In this document: one piece after another, positions 10,626 through 22,284 of the stretch
Position numbering within the stretch: the first letter of the stretch is position 1
How the letters are laid out: every line of letters begins with the position of its first letter
Source: Niebla homalea
Taxonomy: Eukaryota; Ascomycota; Lecanoromycetes; Lecanorales; Ramalinaceae
Assembly: GCA_019925105.1 (NCBI GenBank)
Contig: JAHGAU010000002.1
Coordinates: 2,136,294 to 2,200,293, forward strand
Direction of reading: 5' to 3'
DNA length: 64,000 nucleotides
Translations under genes and position numbers: made by a program
The notes under the pieces: generated by a model
What the model was told of the DNA's origin: nothing
Databases searched by the model: none
What the model saw: only the letters and a program-made list of their open reading frames with translations

Positions 10626-11895
10626 CGTGCAGATCTGAGGAAGAGGATGAGTTGATGGCAGCTGGAAGTGTAAAAGCCTGGTCTTGATCACTGTGAAGAT
10701 TCAGATGGTCTAAGAAGTTGATGATGCGATCAAGACAAAGATCGATGTCGTCGAAGATGGAGGAGAATGCTATCAAGAAAAGGATGGATACAGCGAAGAT
10801 GAAGATGACTTGTGTCAAGAGAGAGCTTGCTAGAGTCAAGTTGAGGCAGGGTGCAGTCGGATTTACTGAGACTGTATGTAGTTTGGATTCAAGCTGGTGA
10901 TTTCGAGAAGTCTCGCTGTTGACTTGTATCAATCCTGACGAGTAGGTTGAAGAAGTCAAGATGAGAAAGCGAACAATTAAGGTCTCACAGGTGGGATATA
11001 AGACGTATGGCAACACATATGACGTGTAAAGGCGGGCATTTTGAAAAATTTGGAAGCTTGGCAGTAGTGAATCCTTTAAGTCTGGTGTTATGGAGGAGCA
11101 CCCTGTGTACGTATGCATTCAGAGATGTCCGCAAGACTTAAGAACACTGCAAGTAAACCTTCAGCCAAATTAAGAAGAGTGCTCCGATATAGGAGCCCAC
11201 CAAATCAGCCATATACCTTTCTTTCTACTCAACAACACCTTGCTTCTGGCGTACTTTTGCAGTCTACCTACCGCATTATTCATACCAGGCTACATGGTTA
11301 ACTGAGTACCCTCCCGTGAGTGAGCAACCAGACATAGATGTTCGATTGGACATGCAGTGTTAGCTGTTCCCAGGAAGAACGACAGTGGCAGTCGGGATAG
11401 CGTACTATCCCGCTGACCCGACACGACTTTCTCAGTATGCGCTAATGAATCTGCCTGGCATACGCCAAGACTAGACGTGCGCAGAGAGCATGAAGCTGTG
11501 GTTAGCTCCGGAAGTGTCATCTTTGCTTCGACGTTGAGTCGTGCCTGATTGCCGCCCGCTAAACAGCTGGGGTCTTGCTGTTACAATTACAACGCCATTG
11601 GCTACACTTCTTCACAGATCTTAGGCGTGCAGGCCCGATACCTCAATATCAGGGGAGAATATGCGATAAAGATGTGATACCGTCGCCACTTCGAGTGCGG
11701 TCGGAATCAAGCCTGGAATTAAAACCGCGTAGTAGCCATACTCTACCATCATGGTTCAGGTGACGCATATGTTGAAGGTGGTAAGTAATGTACTAACAGT
11801 GACGTTACAATTCGCATGTAACACACTTTTGCTGCTACTGAAGATTTCCGTGAAGGCGCCGGTGCTAGTGAAGTTGAGAAAGGCCTAGGTGGATC
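10626..11895. other. intergenic region upstream of the coiled-coil gene
   Basis: Normal composition. It holds the presumed promoter of the minus-strand coiled-coil gene. A 189-codon minus-strand frame at 10549-11118 overlaps the start of that gene and shows no domain, so it is left unannotated. No gene recognised. Confidence 0.4.
11393..11412. other. perfect 8-bp inverted repeat
   Basis: CGGGATAG, a 4-nt CGTA spacer, then CTATCCCG: a perfect dyad with no obvious gene on either side. It could be a protein-binding dyad or a hairpin; nothing else nearby supports either. Confidence 0.4.
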
Positions 11896-12033
11896 GTACC
11901 AGGCCAGGGCCGATGGATGTTTTTAACTCCTCTTAAGCAAATTGGGAGAAATTCCTTAAGGTATAAGATAACGTAAATAGTCTAATTATCGACCATAGCA
12001 TTACAGTATAACCATTACGATTTATACGACTAT
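11896..12033 (+). pseudogene. RIP-mutated fragment of the trypsin-like peptidase gene
   Basis: Matches 7581-7733 in the same orientation, starting at TACCAGG and ending at TTATACGACT. Shared anchors include GGGAGAAATTCCTT and AACCATTACGA. Nearly all differences are C-to-T or G-to-A, with one small deletion after TACCAGG, and stops are created. The similarity ends abruptly at about 12033, just before LINE-derived sequence. Confidence 0.8.
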
Positions 12034-12066
12034 AAATCTGTCACGTTATGGACCATGGGAGGATTC

Positions 12067-12695
12067 TGATACACGGGGGTTTTCCGCGGTTGTCTTGGCA
12101 GCCCCTGCATTAAAGACCCTATCGCATAAAGGCCTACCAGACGGCCTTCTATTAACGGTATTACAGGTGCATCGGTATATAAAGTGCGGTAAATATACGG
12201 TTATTAAATAGCCTTTAAGATAAAGATGAATATAATGGTTATTACGGTATAATTAAATAAATATAATAATAAATTTAATATAAATAAGTCAGTTTATATA
12301 CTTATCCTTTATATTTTATATTTATTTACGTATATTATATCGAGTTTTAAGCCCGGTTAATAAGATAATTAATTATATTATATTATTTAAGATAATTTTA
12401 TAACCTTTATATAATTACTTAATACCGTAAAATAATTACAATTTTAACCTTTAATACCTTATGTCAGGGGCTTAGGTAAGGTGGTTCTGAATATAAGTGA
12501 ATTCTAATTATATAGGTATAGCATATAAAGGGATTGCAGACATTATGCAGAGTGTTTAGGACGCTTTACCCAATAAGGTAAAGTGTCTAAAATAAGCGAA
12601 GCGCTAAACCTTAAAGCCGTATATATACAGCTCTATGCTATGGGTAAGTGATGGTTCCCTGATACCTTAATAAGTAATTATAATTATAAGGATAC
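12067..12695 (-). mobile_element. RIP-mutated 3' fragment of a Tad-like LINE, with nested LTR
   Basis: Same sequence family as 53436-53876 and 51723-52200. The stretch from TTGTCTTGGCAGCCCC through CGCATAAAGGCCTACCAGA is almost unmutated; farther right it turns AT-rich. At 12462-12664 it is interrupted by a 203 bp insertion that is absent at the matching place near 53850. Orientation is taken from the reverse-transcriptase tail readable in the 51.7-52.3 kb copy. Confidence 0.7.
12462..12664. mobile_element. solo-LTR-like insertion, 203 bp, TSD CCTTA
   Basis: Begins TGTCAGGGG and ends TCCCTGATA (TG...CA with the last C RIP-mutated). It is flanked by the direct repeat CCTTA at 12457-12461 and 12665-12669. 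The homologous LINE fragment near 53850 is the empty site (with CCCCA in place of CCTTA), which makes the insertion call strong. Its first eight bases match those of the LTRs at 13169, but the remainder differs. Confidence 0.7.
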
Positions 12696-13168
12696 CAGAA
12701 AAGGTGATTTAACGTAATAATATTTATTTTTTTAAATATAGAATATACTTTCTATCTCCGGTAATAATAATACTTAAAATAAAAGGATAACGTTATTACT
12801 ACTTAAGATATTTATTATAAGAACTATTAAATTACCCTTAAATATATTTAAGGAATCTTTTATAAAGTTAACTTTATATAAATTTCTTAACCTTTTTAAT
12901 AATAATATCCGTAAATAAAGTTAAATTATAGAATATTTTCTCAAAAGTTATTTATTATAAAATATTATAAACAGTTTAATTTTATACTTTTCAGTCCCGT
13001 TTTAAGTAAATATTTAATTATATACGCCGATTTTATTACCGGTATACTTATAAATAACGTAATAATAGCGTAAAAATCATATATTTTAATAAATAAAAAA
13101 GTTATATTATCTTAGATTTACTTAAAGTAAAATAAAACCCATTTTATAAAAAGTAAAAAAAGGTTAAT

Positions 13169-14393
13169 TGTCAGGGAAAAAGACGAAGTGCAGGTATTAA
13201 GGGTGGAGTGGTAACTGCCTGTATTGCAACTATAAACGGTACTGATAATTATGTGGGTACGCGCCATGTATATATAGCCTTAAGCCCCTACGTTATACTT
13301 ATTAAGGTATACCTGCGTTATTTACACGTAATAAGTACCCACAAAAAGGAAAAAGCCAACGCTTACGTCGGATTATCCATTATAAAACACTATAAATATT
13401 AATTAACTCGGTAATAAAGGTAACTAAGAACAAGCCTTAAATATATAAATAGTATTCTTTGAATATATAATTATTAATAAGTAAGGTAGGGTAAGCTTAT
13501 TAATAAAAATCACAAAAAATAAACGGGACTGCGACCCGGGAAATAATCATAGATTTAAGCGATTAAATTTAAGTTAAATCATTTAAAAACGAGAAGTCCG
13601 TAATTTTACCGAAGGAGTATATGTCCTGGTCCTTGCCCTTACTTATATTATATTTTTGCTCTTATTTTTATTGATTAATTAGTTAAGCCGTAAATATTAT
13701 ATAAATTAAATAATAATTTATTCTTGCCGTTACGGTAATATATACTCCTTATATAGTCTTTATGCTGACCGTAAAGTATATAGTGGTAAAGTTTTTGTGC
13801 CGACCGTAAGGTATATAATGGGTAAGGTCTTTATATTAACCTTATAGTATATAGGTTTTAGAATATCCTTCTCTGCCCGTTATGTTTAACTTATCTCTAT
13901 TAACCTTTGAATATAAAGTCTTTATTACTTATTATAAGTATTAAATATCCGGAGGTTAAATTAATAATTAATTACCGTATCTATAGGTCTTTGAAAGTAA
14001 GGAATTACTGTAAAAGAGCGTATTATTTATTAATTTATTATTCTAAGTATAAGTATACTGTGTATAGTATATAATCCGTTAATTAAAAAGTGCCTAGAAG
14101 TTAATAGTTTATTAAGTTAAATGCTTTATATATACTATAGTCTGCCGGTAATTTAGTAAGGGTATATTTATAGTCCCTTTTATATATAACGATATAAGTA
14201 AAACCGGAACTTAATTATTGCTATTATTTATTAGGGAAAAAGACGAAGTGCAGGTATTAAGGGTAGAGTGGTAACTGCCTATATTATAACTATTAACGGT
14301 ACTACTAATTATGTGAGTGCGCGCGAAGCATATATAGCCCTAAGCCCCTGCGCTATGCCTATTAAGGTGTGCCTGCGCTGCTTACACGTAATA
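13169..14393. mobile_element. complete small LTR element (TRIM-like), TSD TTAAT
   Basis: Two direct repeats of 165 bp at 13169-13333 and 14229-14393. Both contain GGGAAAAAGACGAAGTGCAG and end CACGTAATA (originally ...TAACA). The 895 bp interior holds no recognisable coding domain. The 5-bp direct repeat TTAAT lies immediately outside both ends (13164-13168 and 14394-14398). A 1.2 kb element with short LTRs and no pol domain fits a non-autonomous terminal-repeat-in-miniature type. The LTRs differ at RIP-type positions. Confidence 0.75.
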
Positions 14394-14548
14394 TTAATTC
14401 TTTTATTAATAAAGATTTTTATTATAGAAACTTAAAAAGATAACGGAAGAAATAAAGCTATTATATTTATAAGAAAAATAAATAAATCAATAAATTAAAT
14501 TAATAAGGCCGTTATATTAAATGATATTTATTCAAGCTTTATAATTAT

Positions 14549-14720
14549 TGTTATGGTTCCAAGTGGCCTTGCTCCCAGGCTCGGCCTACTTGCCCCATGA
14601 AGATTAGCTCCCGGGGGGCTTGGCGCATATACCTTACTTATATATACCACCTGTATTATAGCAACCTCTATAGCTATTATTTATTCATTACTAGGACCTA
14701 CTGACTCCAGTACCCTAACA
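14549..14720 (+). mobile_element. solo LTR, 172 bp, TSD ATTAT
   Basis: Starts TGTTATGGTTCC, ends CCCTAACA, and is flanked on both sides by ATTAT (14544-14548, 14721-14725). The GC-rich core CAGGCTCGGCCTACTTGCCC survives RIP. An inverted full-length relative is at 19941-20113; partial ones are near 14815-14870 and 17940-18029. Confidence 0.7.
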
Positions 14721-14814
14721 ATTATAAACTTATTTTAAGGAATATATAGATTTAATTTTAATATTATTATTAAACGGTGCTTATATGTATATAATATTAC
14801 GGTTTACGTTATAT

Positions 14815-14870
14815 ATGAGCATGGATGGCTAGCTCCCGGGGGTCTTAGCGCGCATACTCAATTAAATCCA
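14815..14870 (+). repeat. partial copy of the TGTTATGG LTR family
   Basis: Contains TAGCTCCCGGGGG and a downstream TTAGCGCGCATAC, matching the middle of the LTR at 14549-14720. Too short to show its own borders. Confidence 0.5.
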
Positions 14871-16199
14871 TAGCTACCTACCTAGTCACTTAATAAATAT
14901 ATTAATTATATTCTATACTTATTACGTTTTTAATAAATGGTAGGAATAGCTGATTGGGCCCTTTATATATCAGTAAAACTTTTTTTCAGCATATAAGTAC
15001 TTTAAGTGGACGCGAGCAGATAAATAGGTTAAGCTTATGTCTGCCCTCATTAAGCCTTTAAATGCTCGCGAGTATCCGGCTTACTCGTAAGTTTCCTACT
15101 TACTCATAAGTTTTTTATTTAACGTTTTTTAAATCAAATTACCCCCTTTAATTACCCCCCCTTAAGGATAAATTATTAGCTCCCAAGGTAACTTTTAAGT
15201 AAAAAAATCGAACCTATAATTAATTTTAAAAAACGTTGGATATTACGGCTTATAAGGGGGATAACGGTTATATCCGCTATTAAGAAAGCTTAAATAAAAA
15301 AATTTTACGAAAAATAAAAACGGTTATTTTACTATTTTAAACGGTTTTTATTTTTTTATTATTTAAGGCCGCTTAAAGCGCTTATAAGTTTTCTGATTCA
15401 CTTATGGGCAGCTTATAAGCGATTTAAGTGAATAAATTACGTTTATTTTATTCACTCGATTTAAGCAGGTCGTAGATTTATAGATATATATTATTATATA
15501 TATAATAACTCGATTCCATTCTCTTTATAAATTAAAGCCTATAATACCTAAAGGCTATTTAAAAATCTTACTCCGGTAATATACCGTAAATACTATATAT
15601 CTCGTTAAACAGCTCGAGCTTAAAGCCTTTAAGTAAGATATCTGTTATCGTTATGCCTTTATTTACTTGCTTAATAAGCTCCTCGTTATCTATATTATTT
15701 AAAATCGTAACGTTATTTAAATCACTTACTTTAATACTTTTATAAAATATATAATTTAATTTAACTTTATCTACCTTATTAATAAGCTTTTTACGGAAAC
15801 CTTCCCTTATTAATTACGATCTTTATATACGTTACGTACCTTTAAAGACGCAGAAAAGATTAAAAGAGATAAAAGAGCAAAAGTGGTAAATAGTAAGTAA
15901 CAATAGAGTGCAATTGAAGATAAACTGTAGCCCCTATATAAGTTGGTAAGGTATAAGTTATTTATTATGGTAATCCGTTATACCTTTCCCTTTCAAAATA
16001 TTTATAAATCGATTCCACCTATAATCAGCCCTTTTAATATTTTTATTCCTCCATATACCCATCCGTAAGTTTTATGTTTTCCATGCTCTCCCCCTTTCCA
16101 AACGCTTATTAAGCATTTTACGTTAAAATTATTTTCCTTTAAAGTATTATTAATATAAGCTATATACGAACCAGATTAACTAGGTAAATAATAAAATGG

Positions 16200-16312
16200 T
16201 TTATAAAAGTTGAGGATTCATCAATTTATATATCAATTCTGTGGGGGCGGGGCGGAGTCGCAAATGCCAAAGAAACGATATTGATTTTGCTCGCGCTAAT
16301 AGTTCTAGCTGC
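16200..16312. repeat. terminal fragment shared with the Tc1/mariner relic
   Basis: About 100 bp from GTTGAGGATTCATCAATTT to TTTTGCTCGCGCTAATA, also present at 22290-22400 and 32157-32262. The 22290 copy lies directly downstream of a Tc1/mariner transposase relic, so these are probably ends of one element family. Confidence 0.6.
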
Positions 16313-16664
16313 AACGAAAAGATTACGATAACAGAATCCCGGTTGTTAATGGAGCCATAATAGTTTCTATAGGCTGTGCGCGAAAGTATATGTGGTATAG
16401 AAGGGGGTTTAAGGGAGCATTAATAGAATACTCCTATATACGACGCATCCGCTTGGCACTTACAGCACACGCTGCTCCTCCAGGGCGGCAATATAATTGG
16501 AGATCCCTATCACATCTGGTGAGAGTCTCTTTACAGTTTTTCGAGGAGCTCGTCATTTAAAAATAGTATAAGCGTTCGTCAGATGGTCGCTTAAGAATCG
16601 TAAACGGGCGAACTTTCCATAGCGTTCGTGATACACAGAACCGGGTTCGAAAGAACAAGGCTAC

Positions 16665-16825
16665 AAGTTATAGCGAGGACTTATATTATATATCAGCGAG
16701 GGTATTACTTATCCTATAGGCCGTATACCTTATCCCATGGGAAACTACGGTTTCCCGTGGGAGATTACGCTATTCTACGGGAGATTACGCCCGATTAAGG
16801 TATTATTTAATTAAGCATATTATTA
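16665..16825. repeat. repeat shared with 23160-23275
   Basis: Both copies hold TTATATATCAG, a TGGGA/CGGTTTC block, GGAGATTACG and CTATTTAATTAAG-like ends in the same order. The copy here adds two GGGAGATTACG motifs. No coding content; the family is unknown. Confidence 0.45.
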
Positions 16826-17359
16826 ATATTTTTATTTATTAAATATATTCTTTTATAAAAGATTATAATCTCTTATTGCCCGGCGTACGGAAATATTTAT
16901 TTTTTTAATAAACTTTAAAATCTTTAATTTTCAATATTATTTATAGTTTTTATTATCCTTTATAATTTATTATTAAATAATATATATTTTAAATACCGTT
17001 TTACTTATTGTACTTATTTTATTATCATTATATTTACCGGTTTATTAGCCATTAACGGCCTTATTAACGTCGTTTTTATAGCCCTTAATAATAGAGTTAT
17101 TTTTATAAACTATATATAAATCAAGCCGTTTAATCAAAGAAGTAAAGATAAATAGTTTTTTAAAATAAAAAGAATATAAGGTAAAGCTTAAGGTTTAAGG
17201 TAAATATTTAAAACTAAAAAATACCGTTATATTAGTGACCTTATTTTCCTTAGAAATTTTTTATTATTAAAAATTAAAACGAAGAAAAAAGCTTAGGTCC
17301 GAAAGAATTACTATATAATTAATAATAATCGTAAAATACTTACAAGGAAACTTATAATT

Positions 17360-17935
17360 GATTTCAAAGAACCTTATACCGTTAAATATAAAGAAGAACT
17401 TTATAAGTTTATTATTAAAAAATATTATTTATTAAGTTATATTGGTTAAAAGGCAATAATATCAACCGTTATTTAAGAGAACTTTAATATTATTAAAGAA
17501 AAGGTTATAAATTTAATAAAGTATTATATTATACACTTTTATTTTCATTTTTGAAAGTTTAAAGGGCCCTTAATACTTGTTTAGTTAAAACGGGTCTTTA
17601 AGTGTATATAAATAAATCTTATTAATATATTTAATAACGCCGATAATAATTATAAGTGGACTTATTATTTTAAGGATTATTTTAATAAGTTTTATCGGAT
17701 ATTTATTATAAAAAATAAGGAATTATTTACCGCTATATATATATTTTATTATCAATTCTATTAACTTAATATTATAAAGATCCTATAGAGTAATAATAGG
17801 ACCGAGTTTAAAGGGGTATATAAGAAACTTTTATGTTAATATAATATTAAAGTTGTTAATAACCGGCTTTATACGTTATGGATTTAAGGCTTAATAAAAT
17901 AAGTTAATAATACAATTTTGAAAAGGATTATTACG
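17360..17935 (+). pseudogene. RIP-mutated retroelement integrase core (rve type)
   Basis: Plus-frame translation gives, with stops, WTYYFKDYFNKF, then FYQLNIIKIL near 17780, then NRTEFKGVYKKLLC near 17808, then VNNRLYTLW and GLIK*VNNTILKR. Spacing and wording match the DDE integrase core, in which D-N-G-T-E-F-K-G is followed by a V-N-G-R-P block and a GLVEQAN block. It differs from the integrase of the gypsy element at 27.8-28.3 kb, so it comes from a second retroelement type. It is followed by an inverted partial LTR of the TGTTATGG family. Confidence 0.65.
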
Positions 17936-17937
17936 TA

Positions 17938-18029
17938 TGGTAAGTGTGTGCGCCAAGCCCCCCCGGGAGCTAGTCCTTATAGGGTAAGTAGGCCGAGCCT
18001 GGGAGTAAGGTTACTTGGAACCATAATAC
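17938..18029 (-). repeat. inverted partial copy of the TGTTATGG LTR family
   Basis: Reads, on the minus strand, GGTTCCAAGTAACC, the CAGGCTCGGCCTACTT core and CCCGGGGGGGCTTGG, matching 14549-14640. The distal part of the LTR is missing. Confidence 0.6.
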
Positions 18030-19689
18030 GATCCCCCCCTTTACGACGGCGAGCTCCTATAAGCTATTACCGGTATTTACCCTAATAATACCTAGCTCCG
18101 GGGCTAGGTCTATATAACATCCAGCGACGAGGATATTATATTAACGGCGGCGGGGTAATATAAGTGGGTATTAAGTACCGAGTAATCGTATATTGAAAAA
18201 AAATCGAGAAAAAGTCAAATTTACGATTAATATAAATGTGAAAAAATCGTGAAAAAATTAACGGGAATTAAGTCGATTAATATATTCTCCGATGAATAGC
18301 CGGGTCGTATATTTTTTAACTGAAAAAGGGCTTAATATAAAGCAAGTGGCTTTTACCGTTATTACTATAGGTTTTTTATTAAAGAATCGAATAATATTAA
18401 TGTAAACTTACTTATTAACGGGCTTTTTAAGTATTACTTCAGATTTAAGCATTTAATACCCTCCTGGCTTCATCGTATAAGAATAATATAGAATTATTAT
18501 AAAGTATTCCTTCACTATTTAATTTATAATTAAACTTAAGATATTTAAGATATAATTTACGCTTTTTTACTTTAACCTTAAAGTAGTCTAAGTACTTATC
18601 CTTATATATAGTATTCTTAAATTTATTTTTATTAATATCCTTAAAATCATCGTTACTTAATAACGTTTAAGTCGATTAAAATAATAATCGGATTACGTAG
18701 TTCTTAGCTTAACGTACGTTAAGATTATATTAATGTAAACGACCGATAAACTAACAATATAATATAGGAGTAAAGCCGTCCGCAATTTAATAATAGAGCT
18801 TTAAAGTAAAAAGCTTACGTAAGGCCGAGATTTTATAAAAATCTAAGTAACTTAAGGGTATAATTATAGTAAAGAATTAAGTATAAAACTTATTAAAAAT
18901 CTTATTCTTATTCTTTTTTTTATATTAAAGTCCGGTAAGTAGAATTAAGTATTATAAATTAAGACCTTATTATAAATATTAAATATATTATTTAAATCTT
19001 TAATCATTTAGACCGGTAAAATATATAGGTCGTTAGAAAGTAGATTGGCTTAAACTTTAAGTAAACCGAATATACTATCCTTATAATAATTTTATATATA
19101 GTCTATTTTATCCGCTTCGGACGTAAAAAGGATTATACTTTAACGGAATTTTAAGTTTAAGTATAATTTTTAATTATCCCATTACTCTTTTTAATTACGG
19201 AATAGTGGTACGTTTAGGGTTATAAGGAGTATTATAAAGTACGCGGAGTACGCGGGTTATATAATATAAGTAATTTTTTAATCTTCGGGATTAAAACTTT
19301 AATACCGGTAACGACGTCTTTATCGTTTAAATTATAGATATCTTATATAACCTCCTCTTTAATAGTATTATTAAGCTATTCTTTAAGCTTAATAATTTAA
19401 GTAATAAGTTTTACGTTTTAGGTAATAAGTTTTTTATTTTAAGACGTAAGCTCTTTATTATTATTTCAGTAAATATCTCGAGATTTATAAAGACGAATAA
19501 ATATAATATTAAACTGTTAATTTATTAAATCCAATTGGGATTATAAATCCGCATTTATAATAGTGAGGTTCTGGATTTATTAATGCAAATTTCCTGGTGG
19601 TAAAGGTGGAGCGGTATCGTTTTTTCCTAAATCTGAGTTATAGTTTAGGTTACTTAATTTAAGTATTATAGTATAAGTATTAATGTCGT

Positions 19690-19805
19690 TTAGTCAGTCG
19701 ATCAATTAAATTAATCAGTTAATTAGTTAGGTATCAGTCAGTTAATTAGTTAATTAATTACTTAGTTAGCTAGTCAGGTCAGTTAATTAATTAATCGATT
19801 ATCCA
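19690..19805. repeat. GTTAATTA / GTCAG simple repeat
   Basis: A short-period low-complexity run built of TTAGTTAATTA and CAGTCAGTTAATT units between 19690 and 19800. No coding content. Confidence 0.5.
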
Positions 19806-19940
19806 GATCGATGAGGCTTTTCAATCCGCTATTAAATAACTTACGTTCAATGATAGCCCGTTATCCCTGGCGATGGGGTTCTCGGCCTTATCGATTTAAC
19901 TGCTATAACGTTGTAGTAGAAATACGGATAACTATTATTA

Positions 19941-20113
19941 TATCAGGGTATTAAAGTAGGTAGGTCCTAATAATAAATAAATAATAACCATAAAGGTAGC
20001 TATGATACAGGTGGTACACGCATGGTAGGTATGTGCGCTAAGCCCCCCCGGGAGCTAGTCCTTATGGGGCAAGTAGGCCGAGCCTGGGAGCAAGGCCACT
20101 TGGAACCATAACA
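19941..20113 (-). mobile_element. solo LTR, 173 bp, inverted relative of 14549-14720
   Basis: Minus-strand reading begins TGTTATGGTTCCAAGTGGCC and ends near ACCCTGATA. GC core and order match the 14549 copy, with RIP-type differences. No matching 5-bp flank is seen. Confidence 0.6.
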
Positions 20114-20952
20114 AAAGGTATATATATAGATTTTATTAATAATTAATTTTAAGGTAAAAGAAAAACGTTTTATGAGCAAGTTTTTAATATAAATTTCCTT
20201 ATATAACGCCGTTACTTTATTATTATTTATATACGTTTATATAATTTTAGATTCTTTACCATTATTATTTTTTTTTTAATTTTAGCCTTTAAGAATTTAA
20301 AAAATAATTAATTGTATTTAAATAAATGTTAAGAGTATACGTTTTTTAATAGAATTTATATAGATAAGATTATATTTTTAATATCTTATTAATATAATTT
20401 TAATACGCTTTATTATTATGTTTAAGAAATCGTATTTTTAATAAATTATACTTATATAGGTTTAATTAACTATATTTTATATAAGTTAATATTTAATTAT
20501 AAGCTTAATTACCGTTAAATCCTTAATTATAACTATATAAGTTACGAAATAAATAATAAAGTATTCTGTAATAAAAACTTAAATAATACCCTTAAGTTTA
20601 CGATTAATAAGTTCCGTAAAAAAGTAAACAATACTAAAATAGCCTAAATAAAATAAAAGATCTATTAATAAATAACTGATCGTTAATATGCGGAACGTCT
20701 ATAATAAAAGTTATATATAATAAGAAGAAAGAAAAATCGTAACTTAAAAATTAATAATTATATTTATAATAAAGATAAAGATAACGATAATATTAAGTTA
20801 AATAACTGTTTCTTTAAGTTAATACCTCGTACTATTATTTATAATATAACTTATAATTAATATTAAATAAACGGAACTTTTTAATTATTTAATTTTATAA
20901 TATAAAACTTAAAGTATAAAGAAGGCGTTTAATTAATTAATAAAGCCTATAT

Positions 20953-21086
20953 TGTTATGTGCATATATAGCATGGGGGATACCAGGGAGCATTCATAGGT
21001 GTAGGACACTCTTTGTACGTAGAGGACAGATAATCCTTAGGATCCTATCTGCATTCAGGTAAAATCATTATTCATATATTATCACA
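20953..21086 (+). repeat. LTR-like sequence
   Basis: Begins TGTTATGTGCATATATAGC and is less RIP-mutated than its surroundings (GGGGGATACCAGGGAGCATTC). Two ends are possible: CA at 21074 with TATAT repeated on both sides, or ATTATCACA at 21086 followed by a CTTTTGGTCC stretch that could be internal sequence. Probably a solo LTR or LTR edge. Confidence 0.4.
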
Positions 21087-21119
21087 CTTTTGGTCCATAC
21101 ACCAACATATATAAACCGG

Positions 21120-22260
21120 ATAAAATCCCTTATCGTTATTAATAACTTATAAGAAATAAATAATAATTAAACTTTATTTAAAGAATTTATTTATTCCGAT
21201 TTAAAAAAAGTTAAATTATTAAATAAATTTCATAGAGGATAATTAATTTAAGAGTTTAAGCTTAAATAAATTATTACTTAAAATATTATTAAACGGAAAA
21301 AATCGTAAACTTAATATCTTATTATTATTATTAAACGCCCTTAAACTAAGGCTTCCGGTCGATCAGTTAAATATTTATGAGTTTAACAATATATCTATAA
21401 CCGGGGCTTGAATACGTACTTTTAAATATTAATAAACGGCTTAAATTCAATTCATTAAATAATACGGTAAATAACGTCGTATTTAAGTATATAAGGTCGG
21501 TTAGAAAGTTAGCGTTATTATACCCCGTAAAGACCGATCCAGTATTAATAATAAACGGGTCTTTAATACAAAATTTAAGTATTTAATAAGATAAATTAAT
21601 AATAAATCGTTATTTAATAAAAAGTCCTTAATTATTATTATCCAATTAATATCGTTAATATGCTTAAACTTAATATTAACGTTAATATCCTAAGGTTTAT
21701 ATTATTAAATAAAGTAACCTTTAGTTATTATATTATATAATAATCGACGTTTTAAAAAATAAAAATAAAATATAATTATAAAGACCGTAAAAAATAATAT
21801 TTTAATTAAACTTATTAATATTTTAAAGTTAATATAAATTATTTAGTAAAGGTTATTATAATCTCAAGGTATTCTTAAAGTAATTTAAGAGTAAATTATT
21901 ATTTTATTATAATCGATTTTTAAGTTTTAATAACGTTATTTACTTAAATAACGTTAATATATATTATAATCCGGTAATAAAAAAAACGATTTGAGTAACG
22001 GGCCTTAAGATCCGTTATTTACCCCCTTATTTACCGGACTTTAACCTTATTAAACTTACCTCTAACGTATTTAAGGCTTAAATAAAACGTTATTATTCTA
22101 GGCTCCGGGAATAATTTTAAGGTTAATTTAAGCTTTTCTTAAGGTATACGTTAAAAGTAAATAAATATAATTAATTTATAAAGGAGTATTTCCGCTATAA
22201 TATAAATAAATATATATTTAACGGTAATTATAAAGTTTATTAAAAGGAACTCGAACTATA
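21120..22260 (+). pseudogene. RIP-mutated Tc1/mariner transposase
   Basis: The clearest part is near 21990-22140, where the plus frame reads VTGLKIRYLPPYLPDFNLIK and then LTSNVFKA*IKRYYSR, the [L]PPYSPDxNPIE block that precedes the last catalytic acid in Tc1/mariner DDE transposases. Stops replace Trp and Gln codons. The 100-bp terminal repeat at 22290-22400 lies just downstream. Upstream the frame is too decayed to place the start. Confidence 0.6.
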
Positions 22261-22284
22261 TACGAATTAAATTAATTAAATAAA

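Noticed and set aside
9367..10655. Long plus-strand frames opposite the coiled-coil gene
   Set aside because: Shadows created by the biased codon use of the coiled-coil sequence on the minus strand.
10549..11118. 189-codon minus-strand frame
   Set aside because: Overlaps the start of the coiled-coil gene in another frame and shows no domain or intron support.
13208..13402. 64-codon frame in the RIP block
   Set aside because: Starts within the left LTR of the TRIM-like element; chance frame.
14549..20113. A single DNA transposon with 172-bp terminal inverted repeats
   Set aside because: Each 172-bp unit has its own TG...CA-type ends, and the left one has its own ATTAT duplication, so they are separate solo LTRs in opposite orientation.
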